64,000 bases of DNA from Sphingomonas sp. (GCF_003248515.1 NZ_QFOB01000007.1:122394-186393); one strand, 5' to 3'; numbered from the stretch's first letter, positions 41,807-51,230 are shown. The notes: generated by a model from the letters alone, not told the origin. Translations and numbers: made by a program.

Positions 41807-42538
41807 TCACATCACCCAACCGCCGTCGACGCAGTGCGCCTGGCCGGTCGTGAAGCCGGATTCGCCCGACGCGAGATACAGAGCGAGTGCCGCGATCTCC
41901 TCGGGCTTGCCGACGCGGCCCATCGGCTGACGGGCGACGAATGCCGCCCACGCCCCGTCATAATCCCCCGTCTCGCGCAGCCGATCATGGAGCGATGGCG
42001 TATCGACGGTTCCCGGACAGATCGCGTTGCAGCGTATGCCCCGGGCGACGAAATCCGCCGCGACCGCTTTGGTGAGGCCGATCACAGCCGCCTTCGTCAC
42101 GCAATATGCGAAGCGGTTCGGCACGCCCTTGATCGAGCTTGCCACCGACGACATGTTGACGATCGAGCCGTCCCCCCTGGCCAGCATCCCCGGCAGCGCG
42201 GCGCTGATCGTCCGGTACATGGCTGTGACATTGAGATCAGTGGCGAAGGCCAGTTCGTCCGCGCTCGTTTCCAATATGGTACCCGACGATACGACGCCCG
42301 CGCAGTTGAACAGCACATCGAGCGGCCCGGCGGCCCCGATCACGTCCGCCACCATCGCATCGTTGCGCACGTCGAGCCGGGCCGTGCGGCAGCCATCCAG
42401 CCCGGCGAGAGCATCTTCCCGCACATCGGTTGCCCAGACGGTCGCCCCTTCGCGCGCATAGAGCAGCGCGGTCGCACGGCCGATCCCCTGCCCCGCGGCC
42501 GTGATCAGCGCCGTCTTGCCCGCCAGTCTTCCACTCAT
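41807..42538 (-). CDS. SDR oxidoreductase, probable 2-keto-3-deoxy-L-fuconate dehydrogenase
   Basis: A 243-residue short-chain dehydrogenase. The NAD-binding motif is ALITAAGQGIGRATALL at residues 10-26, and Asp37 in ATDVREDA suggests NAD+ preference. The catalytic Ser and YxxxK are in SSVASSIKG and FAYCVTKAAVIGL (Tyr/Lys near 147 and 151). It ends with ESGFTTGQAHCVDGGW. In the non-phosphorylating fucose route this step oxidises 2-keto-3-deoxy-L-fuconate to the 2,4-diketo acid. It overlaps the lactonase gene by ATGA. Confidence 0.85.
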   Translation of the reverse strand: MSGRLAGKTALITAAGQGIGRATALLYAREGATVWATDVREDALAGLDGCRTARLDVRNDAMVADVIGAAGPLDVLFNCAGVVSSGTILETSADELAFATDLNVTAMYRTISAALPGMLARGDGSIVNMSSVASSIKGVPNRFAYCVTKAAVIGLTKAVAADFVARGIRCNAICPGTVDTPSLHDRLRETGDYDGAWAAFVARQPMGRVGKPEEIAALALYLASGESGFTTGQAHCVDGGWVM

Positions 42539-43404
42539 GTTTCGATCCTTCCTGAGAGTGAGTTGGCGGCTATGCTCAGGCCGTAGAGACGGGCCGCATT
42601 GCCGCCGAGAATGGCGCGGCGATCATGCTCGACGAGGCCGGCGAGCAGTTCGTCGGTGATCGCAGCCCACTGCGCATAATCCGCGGCAAGCGTCAGCACC
42701 GGCCAGTCGCTGCCCCAAAGCATACGCGCCGGCGTGAACGCCTCGACCAGCGTGGCGAACACCGGATACAGCGCCGCCGCATCGGCCCCGGCCGGCGCTT
42801 CGGTCAGCAGGCCCGAGAGCTTCACATGCACGTTGCGACGTGTCGCGACGCCACGGATCGCCCCTGCCCATTCAGCGAGATCACCGGCCGCAATCGCCGG
42901 CTTGGCGGCATGATCGATGACGATGGTGAGACCAGGATGCGCATCGGAGGTCGCGGCGATGGCCCCGATCTGGTGCGGCAGGATCACCGCATCGAGCACG
43001 AAATCATAGGTCGCCATCGCCCGCAGCGCGGGCTGGACATCCGCGCGCAGAATCCAGCCCGGATCAGGGAGATCGTGCAACATGGGCCTCAACCCCACGA
43101 GCTTGCGCCGCCGTGCGAGCGCCGCAATCCGATCGGGCGCACCGGGCGCCGAAAGATCTATCCACCCCACCACGCCGGCGACCCAATCGTGCGCGGCCGC
43201 GATGCCGAGCAGATACTCGGTCTCCGCCTCGGTCGGTGCCGCCTGGACGAGGATGCCGCAGGATATTCCCGCCGCTTCCATCTCGGGCCGCAGATCCTGC
43301 GGCAGAAAATCGCGGTGGATCGGCCCCAGATCGGGGGTAAGCCAGCCATAATCCCCGCGCGCCAGCGTCCAGAGATGCTGATGGGCATCGACGCGCACGA
43401 TCAT
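42535..43404 (-). CDS. Amidohydrolase-family L-fuconolactonase
   Basis: A 289-residue amidohydrolase of the L-fuconolactonase/rhamnonolactonase group, opening L-fucono-lactone to L-fuconate. It starts MIVRVDAHQHLW (HxH metal site) and has VIDHAAKPAI near residue 180 and RMLWGSDWPVLTL near 235, the family's Asp. ATG 43404 was chosen because the upstream frame is antisense to the adjacent gene; it gives an ATGA overlap with the dehydrogenase before it and another with the SDR gene after it. Confidence 0.9.
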   Translation of the reverse strand: MIVRVDAHQHLWTLARGDYGWLTPDLGPIHRDFLPQDLRPEMEAAGISCGILVQAAPTEAETEYLLGIAAAHDWVAGVVGWIDLSAPGAPDRIAALARRRKLVGLRPMLHDLPDPGWILRADVQPALRAMATYDFVLDAVILPHQIGAIAATSDAHPGLTIVIDHAAKPAIAAGDLAEWAGAIRGVATRRNVHVKLSGLLTEAPAGADAAALYPVFATLVEAFTPARMLWGSDWPVLTLAADYAQWAAITDELLAGLVEHDRRAILGGNAARLYGLSIAANSLSGRIET

Positions 43405-44429
43405 CCCGCCCCCGGCACCGGCGCACCCGCCCGCAGCAAGCCGCGTTCGCGCAGCATCCCCCAGAATTCGACGGGGATCGCGCGCCGATACAAGTCCATC
43501 GTCTGATCGACGCGGGCGGAACTGCCCAGGCCGAGGATCACGCTGGCCACCGCCGGATGGGCGAGCGGAAACTGGAGCGCCGCCGCGGCGAGCGGTATCC
43601 CGAAAATCTCGCACACATCCTCGATCGCGCTCACCCGCGCGAGCACATCCGGAGGGGGGGCTCCATAATCATAATGAAGCGGGCCAGGGCGCCGCGTGCC
43701 CGTGGCGAGAATGCCCGAATTATAGGCGCCGCCGATCACGATCGACGTATCCTCGGCAAGGCAGCGCGGGAGGAAGCTTTCGAGCGCCGTCTGCTCCAGC
43801 AGGGTGTAGCGGCCCGCCAGCAGCACGAGATCCAGATGCGCATGATCCATCGCATCCAGGCAGACCTGCCACTCGTTGACGCCCAGCCCGAACGCCTTGA
43901 TGGCGCCACCGTCCCTCAGTTCCTCCAGCGCCCTGAAACCGCCGCCCCGCGTCAACTGCGCGAACAGCCGATCATGATCGGCACCATGCGTCACCCGGCC
44001 GATATCGTGGATGTAGAGGATGTCGACATGCGCGAGGCCCAGTCGCTGGAGGCTATCCTCCCACGAGCGCAGAATGCCGTCGCGGCTATAATCGAATTCG
44101 CGCTCGAACGGCATCGGCGAGACGAAGCCCTGCCGCTCCTCGGCGCGGCCCTCCAGATCACGACGCGGGCGCAGCAGGCGGCCGACCTTGGTGGAAACGA
44201 TCGCGTCTCCGTGCCCCCGCACGAAATCACCCACGCGACGTTCGCTCAGCCCATGGCCGTAATGGGGCGCGGTATCGATATAGGTCATTCCCGCCGCGTA
44301 CCCGGCCGCCAACGCCTGCCCCGCCTCGGCATCGCTGACCGGCCGATAGAGATTGCCGAGCGTCGCCGCGCCGAAGCCAAGTTCGGGGAGCGACAGGCCC
44401 GTCCCCGAAACCTCACGGACCGGGATCAT
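43401..44429 (-). CDS. Aldo/keto reductase, probable L-fucose dehydrogenase
   Basis: A 342-residue AKR barrel related to D-threo-aldose 1-dehydrogenase/L-fucose dehydrogenase, oxidising L-fucose to its lactone. Catalytic residues are visible at YIDTAPHYGHGLSE (Asp, Tyr), IVSTKVGRLL (Lys) and ILYIHDIGR (His). VNEWQVCLDAM and the cofactor-binding segment VILGLGSSARVDQ follow. It overlaps the mutarotase and lactonase genes by 4 bp at each end. Operon context makes fucose the most likely substrate. Confidence 0.9.
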   Translation of the reverse strand: MIPVREVSGTGLSLPELGFGAATLGNLYRPVSDAEAGQALAAGYAAGMTYIDTAPHYGHGLSERRVGDFVRGHGDAIVSTKVGRLLRPRRDLEGRAEERQGFVSPMPFEREFDYSRDGILRSWEDSLQRLGLAHVDILYIHDIGRVTHGADHDRLFAQLTRGGGFRALEELRDGGAIKAFGLGVNEWQVCLDAMDHAHLDLVLLAGRYTLLEQTALESFLPRCLAEDTSIVIGGAYNSGILATGTRRPGPLHYDYGAPPPDVLARVSAIEDVCEIFGIPLAAAALQFPLAHPAVASVILGLGSSARVDQTMDLYRRAIPVEFWGMLRERGLLRAGAPVPGAG

Positions 44430-44761
44430 TGCGACTGCTCCCCGAGCGCAAAGATCTGCGACATTTCCAGCCATTTTTCGCTGTCAGGCCGTATCGGCTG
44501 CTGAAAGGCGTCCATCTCCTTTTCCCAGCGCGCCACCGTATCGGCCAACCCCGGATCTCCGGCACGGGGAAAATCGTCCGCGACCTCCGCGACCATCACC
44601 AGCCGGTCGGCTACCCGCCATATCTGCATATCCAGGAAGCCTCGATCGCGGATATCCCGCACCACATCCGGCCAGACCGCGCCAGGAGCATGCCGGGCTT
44701 CATAGGCGGCTATCAGAGCCGCCTCATCCTTGAGATCCAGCGCGAAAACCCGCCGCGTCAT
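44426..44761 (-). CDS. L-rhamnose/L-fucose mutarotase (DUF718 family)
   Basis: A 111-residue small ferredoxin-like protein of the RhaM/DUF718 type, interconverting sugar anomers. Visible family features are RRVFALDLKDEAALIAAYEARH (His near 23), a Trp-Pro-Asp in AVWPDVVRDIRD and LDMQIWRVADRLVMV. It lies between the fucose permease and fucose dehydrogenase genes with ATGA overlaps on both sides, so it likely presents the anomer used by the dehydrogenase. Confidence 0.9.
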   Translation of the reverse strand: MTRRVFALDLKDEAALIAAYEARHAPGAVWPDVVRDIRDRGFLDMQIWRVADRLVMVAEVADDFPRAGDPGLADTVARWEKEMDAFQQPIRPDSEKWLEMSQIFALGEQSQ

Positions 44762-46050
44762 GCCCTGTGCTCCTCTTTCGAGAGAAACATCGCAAAGGCG
44801 AGCACCACCCCGAAGCAGACGGCCGGGATGATCATCATGCGGTGCACATCGCCCAGCATATCCGACATCAGGCCCATGGCTGGCGGGATCAGCGCGCCCC
44901 CGATGATCGCCATGATCAGGAAGGAAGCACCGCTTTCGGTTTCCTCCCCCAGTCCGGCCAGCCCGAGCGCGAAGATCGTCGGGAACATGATCGACATGAA
45001 AAAGCTGGTCAGCCAGAGGGCCCCGACCGCCGCGACGCCCGGAATGATCGCTGCGACAAGACAGAGGGCCACGTTCGCCACCGCATAGGCAGCGAGCAAG
45101 CACGTCGGCTCGATACGCTGCAAAATCACAGCGCCAAGAAAGCGGCCGATCATCAGCATGCCGAGACTGCCCGAGAGCAGGAACGCCACCGTCCGTTCGG
45201 GCAGGGCCGGCGCCTGCGCCTTCGCGAAATCGATGAAGAAGCTCCACACGCCGACCTGCGCGCCGACATAGAAGAACAGCGCCACGACGGCCCACACCAG
45301 ACGGCGATGGCGGAGAACATGGAGGAAGGAGCGCCGTTCTGCACGCTCCGCCAGTGGCCGTTCGATCTTGGGAAAACGCGTCATCGCGATCGCGACGAGC
45401 AGCAGGCAGACAGCGCATCCTATCACCAGATAAGGGCCCTGCACGGCGGCAGCCTCACTCGCCCGCCATGCGGCCAGATCGGCCGGCGACATGGCGGCCC
45501 TTGTGGCGTCGCCATGCTCGACCCCCGAGAAGATGAACGCTCCCCCGATGATCGGCCCCAGAATCGCCCCCACCCCGTAGAAGCCCTGAGCGAGATTGAG
45601 CCGTGCCGAAGCGGTTTCCGGTGCCCCCAGGATCGAGACATACGGGTTCGCCGCCGTCTCCAGGAAGGCGAGGCCGAACGCAATCACGTAGAGCGCCGCC
45701 AGGAACAGGCCGAAGCGCTGCACCTCGGCCGCCGGATAGAACAGGAACGCGCCCGCCGCGTAGAGCAGCAGCCCCAGCAGCATCACCGCTTTGTATCCCA
45801 GCTGCCGGATCAATAGGCCGGCCGGCAGCGCCGCGCAGAAATAGCCCACGTAGAAGGCCAACTGGATCAGGCTCGATTCCGTGCGGGTGAGTGCCAGCGC
45901 CTTCTGGAACTGGCGGATCAGCACATCATTCAGCGCGGCCGCCAGCGCCCATGAAAAGAACAGGGTCGTGACGAGCCCGAACGCAAGCAGATAACGCCGC
46001 TCGACAATCGGCGGGGCGCCGGCCTCAGGATTGCGGATCATCGTTGCCAT
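44758..46050 (-). CDS. fucP: L-fucose:proton symporter, FucP-like MFS permease
   Basis: A 430-residue permease with about 12 TM segments. FucP hallmarks are the start FGLVTTLFFSWALAAALNDVLIRQFQKALALT, PAGLLIRQLGYKAVMLLGL, and FLETAANPYVSILGAPETASARLNLAQGFYGVGAILGP. It would carry L-fucose across the inner membrane after extracellular or periplasmic release. The ATG at 46050 follows a GAGGCGGG element; the gene leads the six-gene fuc operon and is coupled to the mutarotase by ATGA. Confidence 0.93.
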   Translation of the reverse strand: MATMIRNPEAGAPPIVERRYLLAFGLVTTLFFSWALAAALNDVLIRQFQKALALTRTESSLIQLAFYVGYFCAALPAGLLIRQLGYKAVMLLGLLLYAAGAFLFYPAAEVQRFGLFLAALYVIAFGLAFLETAANPYVSILGAPETASARLNLAQGFYGVGAILGPIIGGAFIFSGVEHGDATRAAMSPADLAAWRASEAAAVQGPYLVIGCAVCLLLVAIAMTRFPKIERPLAERAERRSFLHVLRHRRLVWAVVALFFYVGAQVGVWSFFIDFAKAQAPALPERTVAFLLSGSLGMLMIGRFLGAVILQRIEPTCLLAAYAVANVALCLVAAIIPGVAAVGALWLTSFFMSIMFPTIFALGLAGLGEETESGASFLIMAIIGGALIPPAMGLMSDMLGDVHRMMIIPAVCFGVVLAFAMFLSKEEHRA

Positions 46051-46130
46051 TCCCGCCTCTCTCTCCTCGCCATCGTGCGTGGCTCGCTTCTTTTCCGCCG
46101 ATTCTGGCCGGCTGGAACCAATCTGACCGC

Positions 46131-47987
46131 CTAGTTGGCCGGCGTCACGTACAGCGTGCGCGGCTTGAACAATTCGCTCCCGGCTTTCTGGGGCGATACG
46201 GCGATCGTGTAGATTCCCGCCGCCGGAAAATGGAGGATGCCGACCGGCTGGATCGGCAGGAATGCCGGCGCCCGCCGCTCGATCACGCCGCTTCGCACCA
46301 CCCCGAAAGGCAGCTTCTGATCGCCGGATATGACCCAGCCTTCCTTGCCGGCCTGCTCCGCCGTCGCTGAATATTCCAAGTCCACGTGATAGTCGCCAGC
46401 CGCATCGACCTGCACTTTCCAAGTGATCGCCTTGGCCGGATCATCGAGACCGGTAACCGTATAATATTTGCGCAGATCTCCCATGTAGAGCTGGGTCCGG
46501 ACGAGCTGCAGCTGGGGGCCCTGCCCGACGATGTCGGCATCGGCGACTTCCAGGATCTGGCGGCCGTAAGCAGTGGATAGTCCGATCGGCCCCATATGGG
46601 CATCGGCCAACGGCGCCTGCGTTTCCACCACGACCACAGCGTCGACCGTGTCCGGCCGCTTGATCGGCAGCGTGATGGCAAGTCCGGCGTCCTTCGCGAT
46701 CGTCAGCGTCTCCCCCCCGTCAAGCATCGAAGCCCGTGTCACGTCACCGACGAAGCCCGGTATGCGGAGGATGCCATCACGCGGCCACGCAAGGACATGG
46801 AGGTACAGCTTGTTGGCGCGCTGCGTGGCGACGCCCCACGGCATTTGCGGCAGGGGCGAGCGGGTCGTGCCATAGACGCTTTCGCCATTCACCTTCAGCC
46901 AGGCACCGACACCGAGCAGCTTCTTCTCGGCATCGGCGGGAATATGTCCCTTCCCGTCGGGGCCGGTATTGATCATGAAGTTGCTGCCGCGGCTGGCCGA
47001 ACTGACCAGCAGGGTGATCAACGTGTCCGTCGACTTGTAGTCATTGTCGATCGACGAATATCCCCAACTGCGATTGTGGGTGAAGATCACCTCCGAATTG
47101 CCCTGCGCCCTCCGCGCCGGCGTCACTTCGGAATCGCCGGGCGAGGCATAGTCGCCAAGGCCGTTGCCGATGCGGCTGTTGAGCAGGCATTCGGGCTGCA
47201 GCTTCTTGACCAGCGCGCGCAACCGTTCCGAATATTCGCGCGGCATCGTGCCCGGCGTGTCGAACCAGATCTCCCGCACCGGGCCGTAATTGGTCAGCAA
47301 TTCGGTGACCTGGGGCACTACCTTTCGATCAAAATATTCGCGGAAATCCGCCTTCTTCGGATCGTATTCCCAATCGTTTCCGGCACCGTTCGGCTCGGTC
47401 CAGTCTTGGAACTGGGAATAATAGAAGCCAAGGCCGATGCCTTCCGCCTTGGCGGCCTCCGCCAGCTCTTTCAGCGGATCGCGATGGAAAGGCGTACCAT
47501 CGACGATATTCCGCTTGGAGACCTTGGACTTGAACATCGCGAAGCCATCATGATGCTTCGCAGTAATGACGATGTAACGGATGCCGGCATCCTTCACCAT
47601 CCGCACCCAGCGACGCGCATCGAAATCGACCGGATTGAAGCGCCCGGCGAGCTCGAGATATTCGGCGGTCGGCGTCCGGCTGTTGTGCATCAGCCATTCG
47701 GACGCGCCGTACCAGCGCTTGCCGCGGATCACGCCCGCCGCTTCTGCATAAACGCCCCAATGGACGAACAGGGCGAAGCGATCTTGATTGAAGCGCTCCA
47801 TCGCCTTGGCGGTGACGGGATCGAGCTGCCGCGCCGCGGTATAGGGCTTGACCGGGTTGAGGACCCCCTCGGCGACGGCGGGGCCCACGCCCAACGCGCC
47901 CTTCGGCGGCGCAGTCTGGGCTTCCGTCGCCGTGGCCATCGCCGAGGCTGCAACCGTGACCACCAACGCACTCATCCATCGCCGCAT
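46131..47987 (-). CDS. Alpha-L-fucosidase, GH29 (second copy)
   Basis: A 618-residue secreted fucosidase. The signal peptide is about 1-23 (TEA-QT). The barrel has DRFALFVHWGVYAEAAGVIRG, YIVITAKHHDGFAMF, FYYSQFQDWTEPNG and the nucleophile Asp243 in REIWFDTPGTMP. C-terminal beta domains run from about 380. It differs strongly from the first GH29 copy (631 aa) in the GEWHG/RGKRW loop, so the two probably cut different linkages. It lies 80 bp upstream of fucP on the same strand. Confidence 0.93.
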   Translation of the reverse strand: MRRWMSALVVTVAASAMATATEAQTAPPKGALGVGPAVAEGVLNPVKPYTAARQLDPVTAKAMERFNQDRFALFVHWGVYAEAAGVIRGKRWYGASEWLMHNSRTPTAEYLELAGRFNPVDFDARRWVRMVKDAGIRYIVITAKHHDGFAMFKSKVSKRNIVDGTPFHRDPLKELAEAAKAEGIGLGFYYSQFQDWTEPNGAGNDWEYDPKKADFREYFDRKVVPQVTELLTNYGPVREIWFDTPGTMPREYSERLRALVKKLQPECLLNSRIGNGLGDYASPGDSEVTPARRAQGNSEVIFTHNRSWGYSSIDNDYKSTDTLITLLVSSASRGSNFMINTGPDGKGHIPADAEKKLLGVGAWLKVNGESVYGTTRSPLPQMPWGVATQRANKLYLHVLAWPRDGILRIPGFVGDVTRASMLDGGETLTIAKDAGLAITLPIKRPDTVDAVVVVETQAPLADAHMGPIGLSTAYGRQILEVADADIVGQGPQLQLVRTQLYMGDLRKYYTVTGLDDPAKAITWKVQVDAAGDYHVDLEYSATAEQAGKEGWVISGDQKLPFGVVRSGVIERRAPAFLPIQPVGILHFPAAGIYTIAVSPQKAGSELFKPRTLYVTPAN

Positions 47988-48033
47988 GCTACTCTCCCGT
48001 CATTGGCGAATCCCTGCAGCAGCAATCCGCATC

Positions 48034-48049
48034 TTTCATATGTGATATT
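48034..48049. promoter_or_regulatory. Second copy of the shared 16-bp motif, in a divergent promoter
   Basis: TTTCATATGTGATATT matches TTTCATCTGTGAGATT (35123-35138) at 14 of 16 positions. It lies in the 113-bp gap between the divergent GH29 and SGNH hydrolase genes, so a regulator here could act on both. Confidence 0.45.
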
Positions 48050-48100
48050 GACTTTGTCTGGTGAAATTCTACCGTGTCGTCAAGAACAAAGAGGGCGGAG

Positions 48101-49291
48101 ATGATGGCGACAGGATATTTGAAGCTGGGAATGCTGGCGCTGATGGGGGCATCATCCGCGCTGGCTGCAGCGCCGACGACGACCGTGCCGGCCTGGATCG
48201 CCTCGACGACATTCGCCCCGGCGAAGCCACGTGCCGGCGAACTGCTTCGCTACGACAACCAGTCCGTGCGTCAGGATGTTCGCGGCCAGACGGCGACGAC
48301 GCGCATCCGCCTGCGGTTGACCAACGAATATGGCACGGCACCGGTGACGCTCGACAGGATCGAGATCCGCCGCATCGCCGCCGACGGTGCACTGGGCCCG
48401 GCGAGCCCTGCCACCTTCGGCGGCGAACCGGGCACTACGATCGAGCCGGGAGCCGTCGCCTACACCGATATGCTCGCCTTCCCCGCCCCCGCGTTTAGCG
48501 ACATCGCGATCATCGTCCATTATCCCGGCGAGACCGAACCGGTGGCGCATCGCTTCCTGGTTCGCGTCGCGGACGGCACGACGACGCCGACCAGTGCGAC
48601 CAAACCGGCGCGCGGCGCCGCGATCGTTTCGGCGATCGAGACCGAGGCGCCCCCGCAGCAGTGCCGCCGCGTGATCGTCACCCTGGGGGATTCGATCACC
48701 GAGGGCGCGGGCTCGACGCCCGGAAACGACTGGCCGAGCCGGCTCGGCCGGGCGCTCGCCGGACAGAGTTGCCCCTCGATCGTGGCCAACGCCGGGATCA
48801 GCGGCAATCGCGTGCTGACGAGCGGAGGCAGCCCGAGCATGATCGCCCGCTTCGATCATGACGTGCTCGCGGTCCCCGGCGTCACCGACCTGATCGTGCT
48901 GGGCGGGATCAACGATGTCCGCGCCGTCGAGGAGAAGGCCGACGACCCCGCCGCCGGCGCGGCCTTGATGATCGCCGGCTATCGCCAGATCGTCGCCCGC
49001 GCCCATGCCCATGGCATTCGCGTGATCGGCGGCACCGTTCTCCCCTACAAGGGCACCGCCCGGCAAGGCGCCTACGGCCTCGCCGCCGTCGATCAGATCA
49101 ATGCCGCGATCCGCAGCGGCGGCGTCTTCGATGCGGTGATCGATTTCAATCGCGCGGTCGCCGATCCCGCCGACCCGCAGCGCATGCGCGAGACGATGCA
49201 GAAAGGCGACTGGCTGCACCCGAACGACGCCGGATACGAAGCGATGACTACAGCGATCCCGCCTGCTCTTTTCAGCGGAGAGGCCCGATGA
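48101..49291 (+). CDS. SGNH/GDSL hydrolase, secreted esterase
   Basis: A 396-residue protein with a signal peptide (about 1-22). An N-terminal beta domain (about 25-180) precedes the SGNH domain: block I VTLGDSITEGAGSTPGNDW (nucleophile Ser), block II Gly in NAGISGNRVL, block III Asn in LGGINDV, block V DWLHPNDAGY (Asp, His). It probably removes acetyl or other acyl groups from the glycan. It overlaps the next gene by ATGA. GAGGG precedes the start; ATG 48104 is also possible. Confidence 0.9.
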   Translation: MMATGYLKLGMLALMGASSALAAAPTTTVPAWIASTTFAPAKPRAGELLRYDNQSVRQDVRGQTATTRIRLRLTNEYGTAPVTLDRIEIRRIAADGALGPASPATFGGEPGTTIEPGAVAYTDMLAFPAPAFSDIAIIVHYPGETEPVAHRFLVRVADGTTTPTSATKPARGAAIVSAIETEAPPQQCRRVIVTLGDSITEGAGSTPGNDWPSRLGRALAGQSCPSIVANAGISGNRVLTSGGSPSMIARFDHDVLAVPGVTDLIVLGGINDVRAVEEKADDPAAGAALMIAGYRQIVARAHAHGIRVIGGTVLPYKGTARQGAYGLAAVDQINAAIRSGGVFDAVIDFNRAVADPADPQRMRETMQKGDWLHPNDAGYEAMTTAIPPALFSGEAR

Positions 49292-51108
49292 TCGCCATCG
49301 CCGCCCTGCTCGCCGCAGGCGCCATGCCCGATGTGCGCGGGCCGCTCTATCAAACGGTGCCGCCGATGCATCATACCATCGAAACACGCATCGTGCCCCT
49401 GCTCGATGCGCTATCGACGGAGGTGGCCGCTCAGGGGCGCGCGCTGCGCATCAACGGCAAGACAGCGTTCAACCCGGATGACAAATTCCTGCCCGGCAAG
49501 CTCGCGATCGGGCTGGTCTATCCCTTGCTGGAAGGCCCGCGCACCGGGCCCGATTTTGAGCGCCGCCTGGCCGCCTATCGCGCATTGATGGCCGACACGG
49601 TCAACGACACCAATAAAGAATGGGGCATCTATTATTACCTGCTCGCCATCTACAAGCTGAAGCAGGCCGGCCTTCTGGAACGCGCCATCGCCCCGGAAAC
49701 GCTCGCGAAATTGCGAGCCCGCCTCGATTGGCGGACGTTCGTGCGGCAGGACGACCTTACGCTGATCAACCTGCCCAACAATTATTACGGCGTCGCCTTC
49801 AGCTGCGCCCGCATCCGCTTCCTCCTCGGCTGGGAGGACGAGCGTGGGTCGCAGGCGCTGATGGCGCGAACGCTCGACCATTATCATCGCTATTCGGACA
49901 AATATGGCTTTGCCGACGAAACCGAGGGTGAGGGCCGCTTCGATCGCTACAGCGTGCTGCTCAGCGGCGAGATCGCGCAGCGCTTCATCGAGACGGGCCT
50001 CACCCCGCCGGAAGAGGTGCGTACCTGGCTGAAGGCTTCCGCGACGATGCTGCTGGCGCGGCTGAACCTGCGTGGCGAGGGATTCGAATATGGCCGCAGC
50101 CTCGGCCCCTATGGAGAGACGGCCTTCGTCGAAGTGCTGAGTGCCGCCGCCAAGCTCGGCCTCCTCGCCAAGGACGATGAGGAAGCGGCCTACGCCTTTT
50201 CCTCTCGCGTCGCGGCGCGCTACATGGATTTCTGGTACGATCCGAAGCGCCAGACCGTGAACATGTGGTACGATGGGCGCGCGACCGATGCCTATCGCGG
50301 CGATCACCGCATCCTCGGCGAGAACCTGAGCCTGACCCGCCAGCTTCTCTACACCGACGCGATCTGGACCAGCCTGGGCTACGGCCGCGACGCTGGCGAT
50401 GCACGCTATACGGCCTGGCTGGCGAAACAGCCGCGCGTCACGACGACATGGTTCGCACGCGGCGACTATGATCGCGTCGCCATCGCGATCCGGGATGGCG
50501 CGCACGTGATCGGCCTGCCGCTCGTCAACGGCGCGGAAAGCTACCATCGCCGCAACGCTTATTATCCCGCCCCCTTCTTGCACGGCCTCTTCGCCGGCGC
50601 GCCCGACCAGACCTGGCCCAACCTCGTCCCCCGGATCGAGCTGGCGGACGGCACGCCGCTGATGCCCCTCGCCTATTTTCGCGGTGTGCAGATCAGCACC
50701 AAAGGCACAACGACGACGTTGACCTTCCATCAGGACGCGCTGGATGACGTATCCGGCCCCAATCCCCGCGCCGACACGCGCATCACGATCCGCACCCGCT
50801 TCATCCTGTCACCGGGCCGGATCGAGCGCACGGACGAGGTGACGCCGGCCGCCGGCACGACACTGAAGACTGTCGCGATCGAGTTCGGATCGTTCGACAG
50901 ACTTTCCGGCAAAGGCCAGAGCTTCTCGTCAGGCGGCACGATCCAGCGGATCGAAACCAGCGGCTATGGCTCCTGCGCGGGCGCGAACGTCCGCGACGAC
51001 CCGGCCTATCACACGCCGGCCGGTCCGCTCGAAACAAGCGTTCGCTGCACCCGCCCTCTGGCGGACGGCAAGCCGCTGACGCTGCGCTGGGTTGTGACCT
51101 ATCGATAG
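49288..51108 (+). CDS. Unrecognised 606-residue secreted protein, possible (alpha/alpha)-toroid carbohydrate-active enzyme
   Basis: No family was recognised. A weak signal-like N-terminus (MIAIAALLAAGAMP) is followed by a helical half (about 30-330) and a beta-rich half (about 340-606), the two-part layout of polysaccharide lyases and some glycoside hydrolases with an alpha/alpha toroid plus beta-sandwich. Notable motifs are LINLPNNYYGVAFSCARIRF, EGRFDRYSVLLSG, GPYGETAFVEVLSAA and YHRRNAYYPAPFLHG. It is coupled by ATGA to the SGNH esterase and sits among fucan enzymes, which suggests glycan degradation. This is inference from shape and context. Confidence 0.6.
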   Translation: MIAIAALLAAGAMPDVRGPLYQTVPPMHHTIETRIVPLLDALSTEVAAQGRALRINGKTAFNPDDKFLPGKLAIGLVYPLLEGPRTGPDFERRLAAYRALMADTVNDTNKEWGIYYYLLAIYKLKQAGLLERAIAPETLAKLRARLDWRTFVRQDDLTLINLPNNYYGVAFSCARIRFLLGWEDERGSQALMARTLDHYHRYSDKYGFADETEGEGRFDRYSVLLSGEIAQRFIETGLTPPEEVRTWLKASATMLLARLNLRGEGFEYGRSLGPYGETAFVEVLSAAAKLGLLAKDDEEAAYAFSSRVAARYMDFWYDPKRQTVNMWYDGRATDAYRGDHRILGENLSLTRQLLYTDAIWTSLGYGRDAGDARYTAWLAKQPRVTTTWFARGDYDRVAIAIRDGAHVIGLPLVNGAESYHRRNAYYPAPFLHGLFAGAPDQTWPNLVPRIELADGTPLMPLAYFRGVQISTKGTTTTLTFHQDALDDVSGPNPRADTRITIRTRFILSPGRIERTDEVTPAAGTTLKTVAIEFGSFDRLSGKGQSFSSGGTIQRIETSGYGSCAGANVRDDPAYHTPAGPLETSVRCTRPLADGKPLTLRWVVTYR

Positions 51109-51230
51109 GCGATAGTATCGATCCGGCCTCTCCGGATCGATGCCTTGCCGGACGTTTCCAGCCGATGGGTGAGCGCGCCTGCATCGAGGCGCTGTGATCG
51201 CCGCGGCCTCGCCACGGCGGAACCCGATCG

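Noticed and set aside
40559..42586. A 675-codon forward frame across the sulfatase and SDR genes
   Set aside because: It spans two well-identified genes on the other strand and has no recognisable domain.
37544..47987. The two GH29 genes as a recent duplication
   Set aside because: Apart from short catalytic motifs the proteins differ throughout, including loop and tail lengths, so they are old paralogues.
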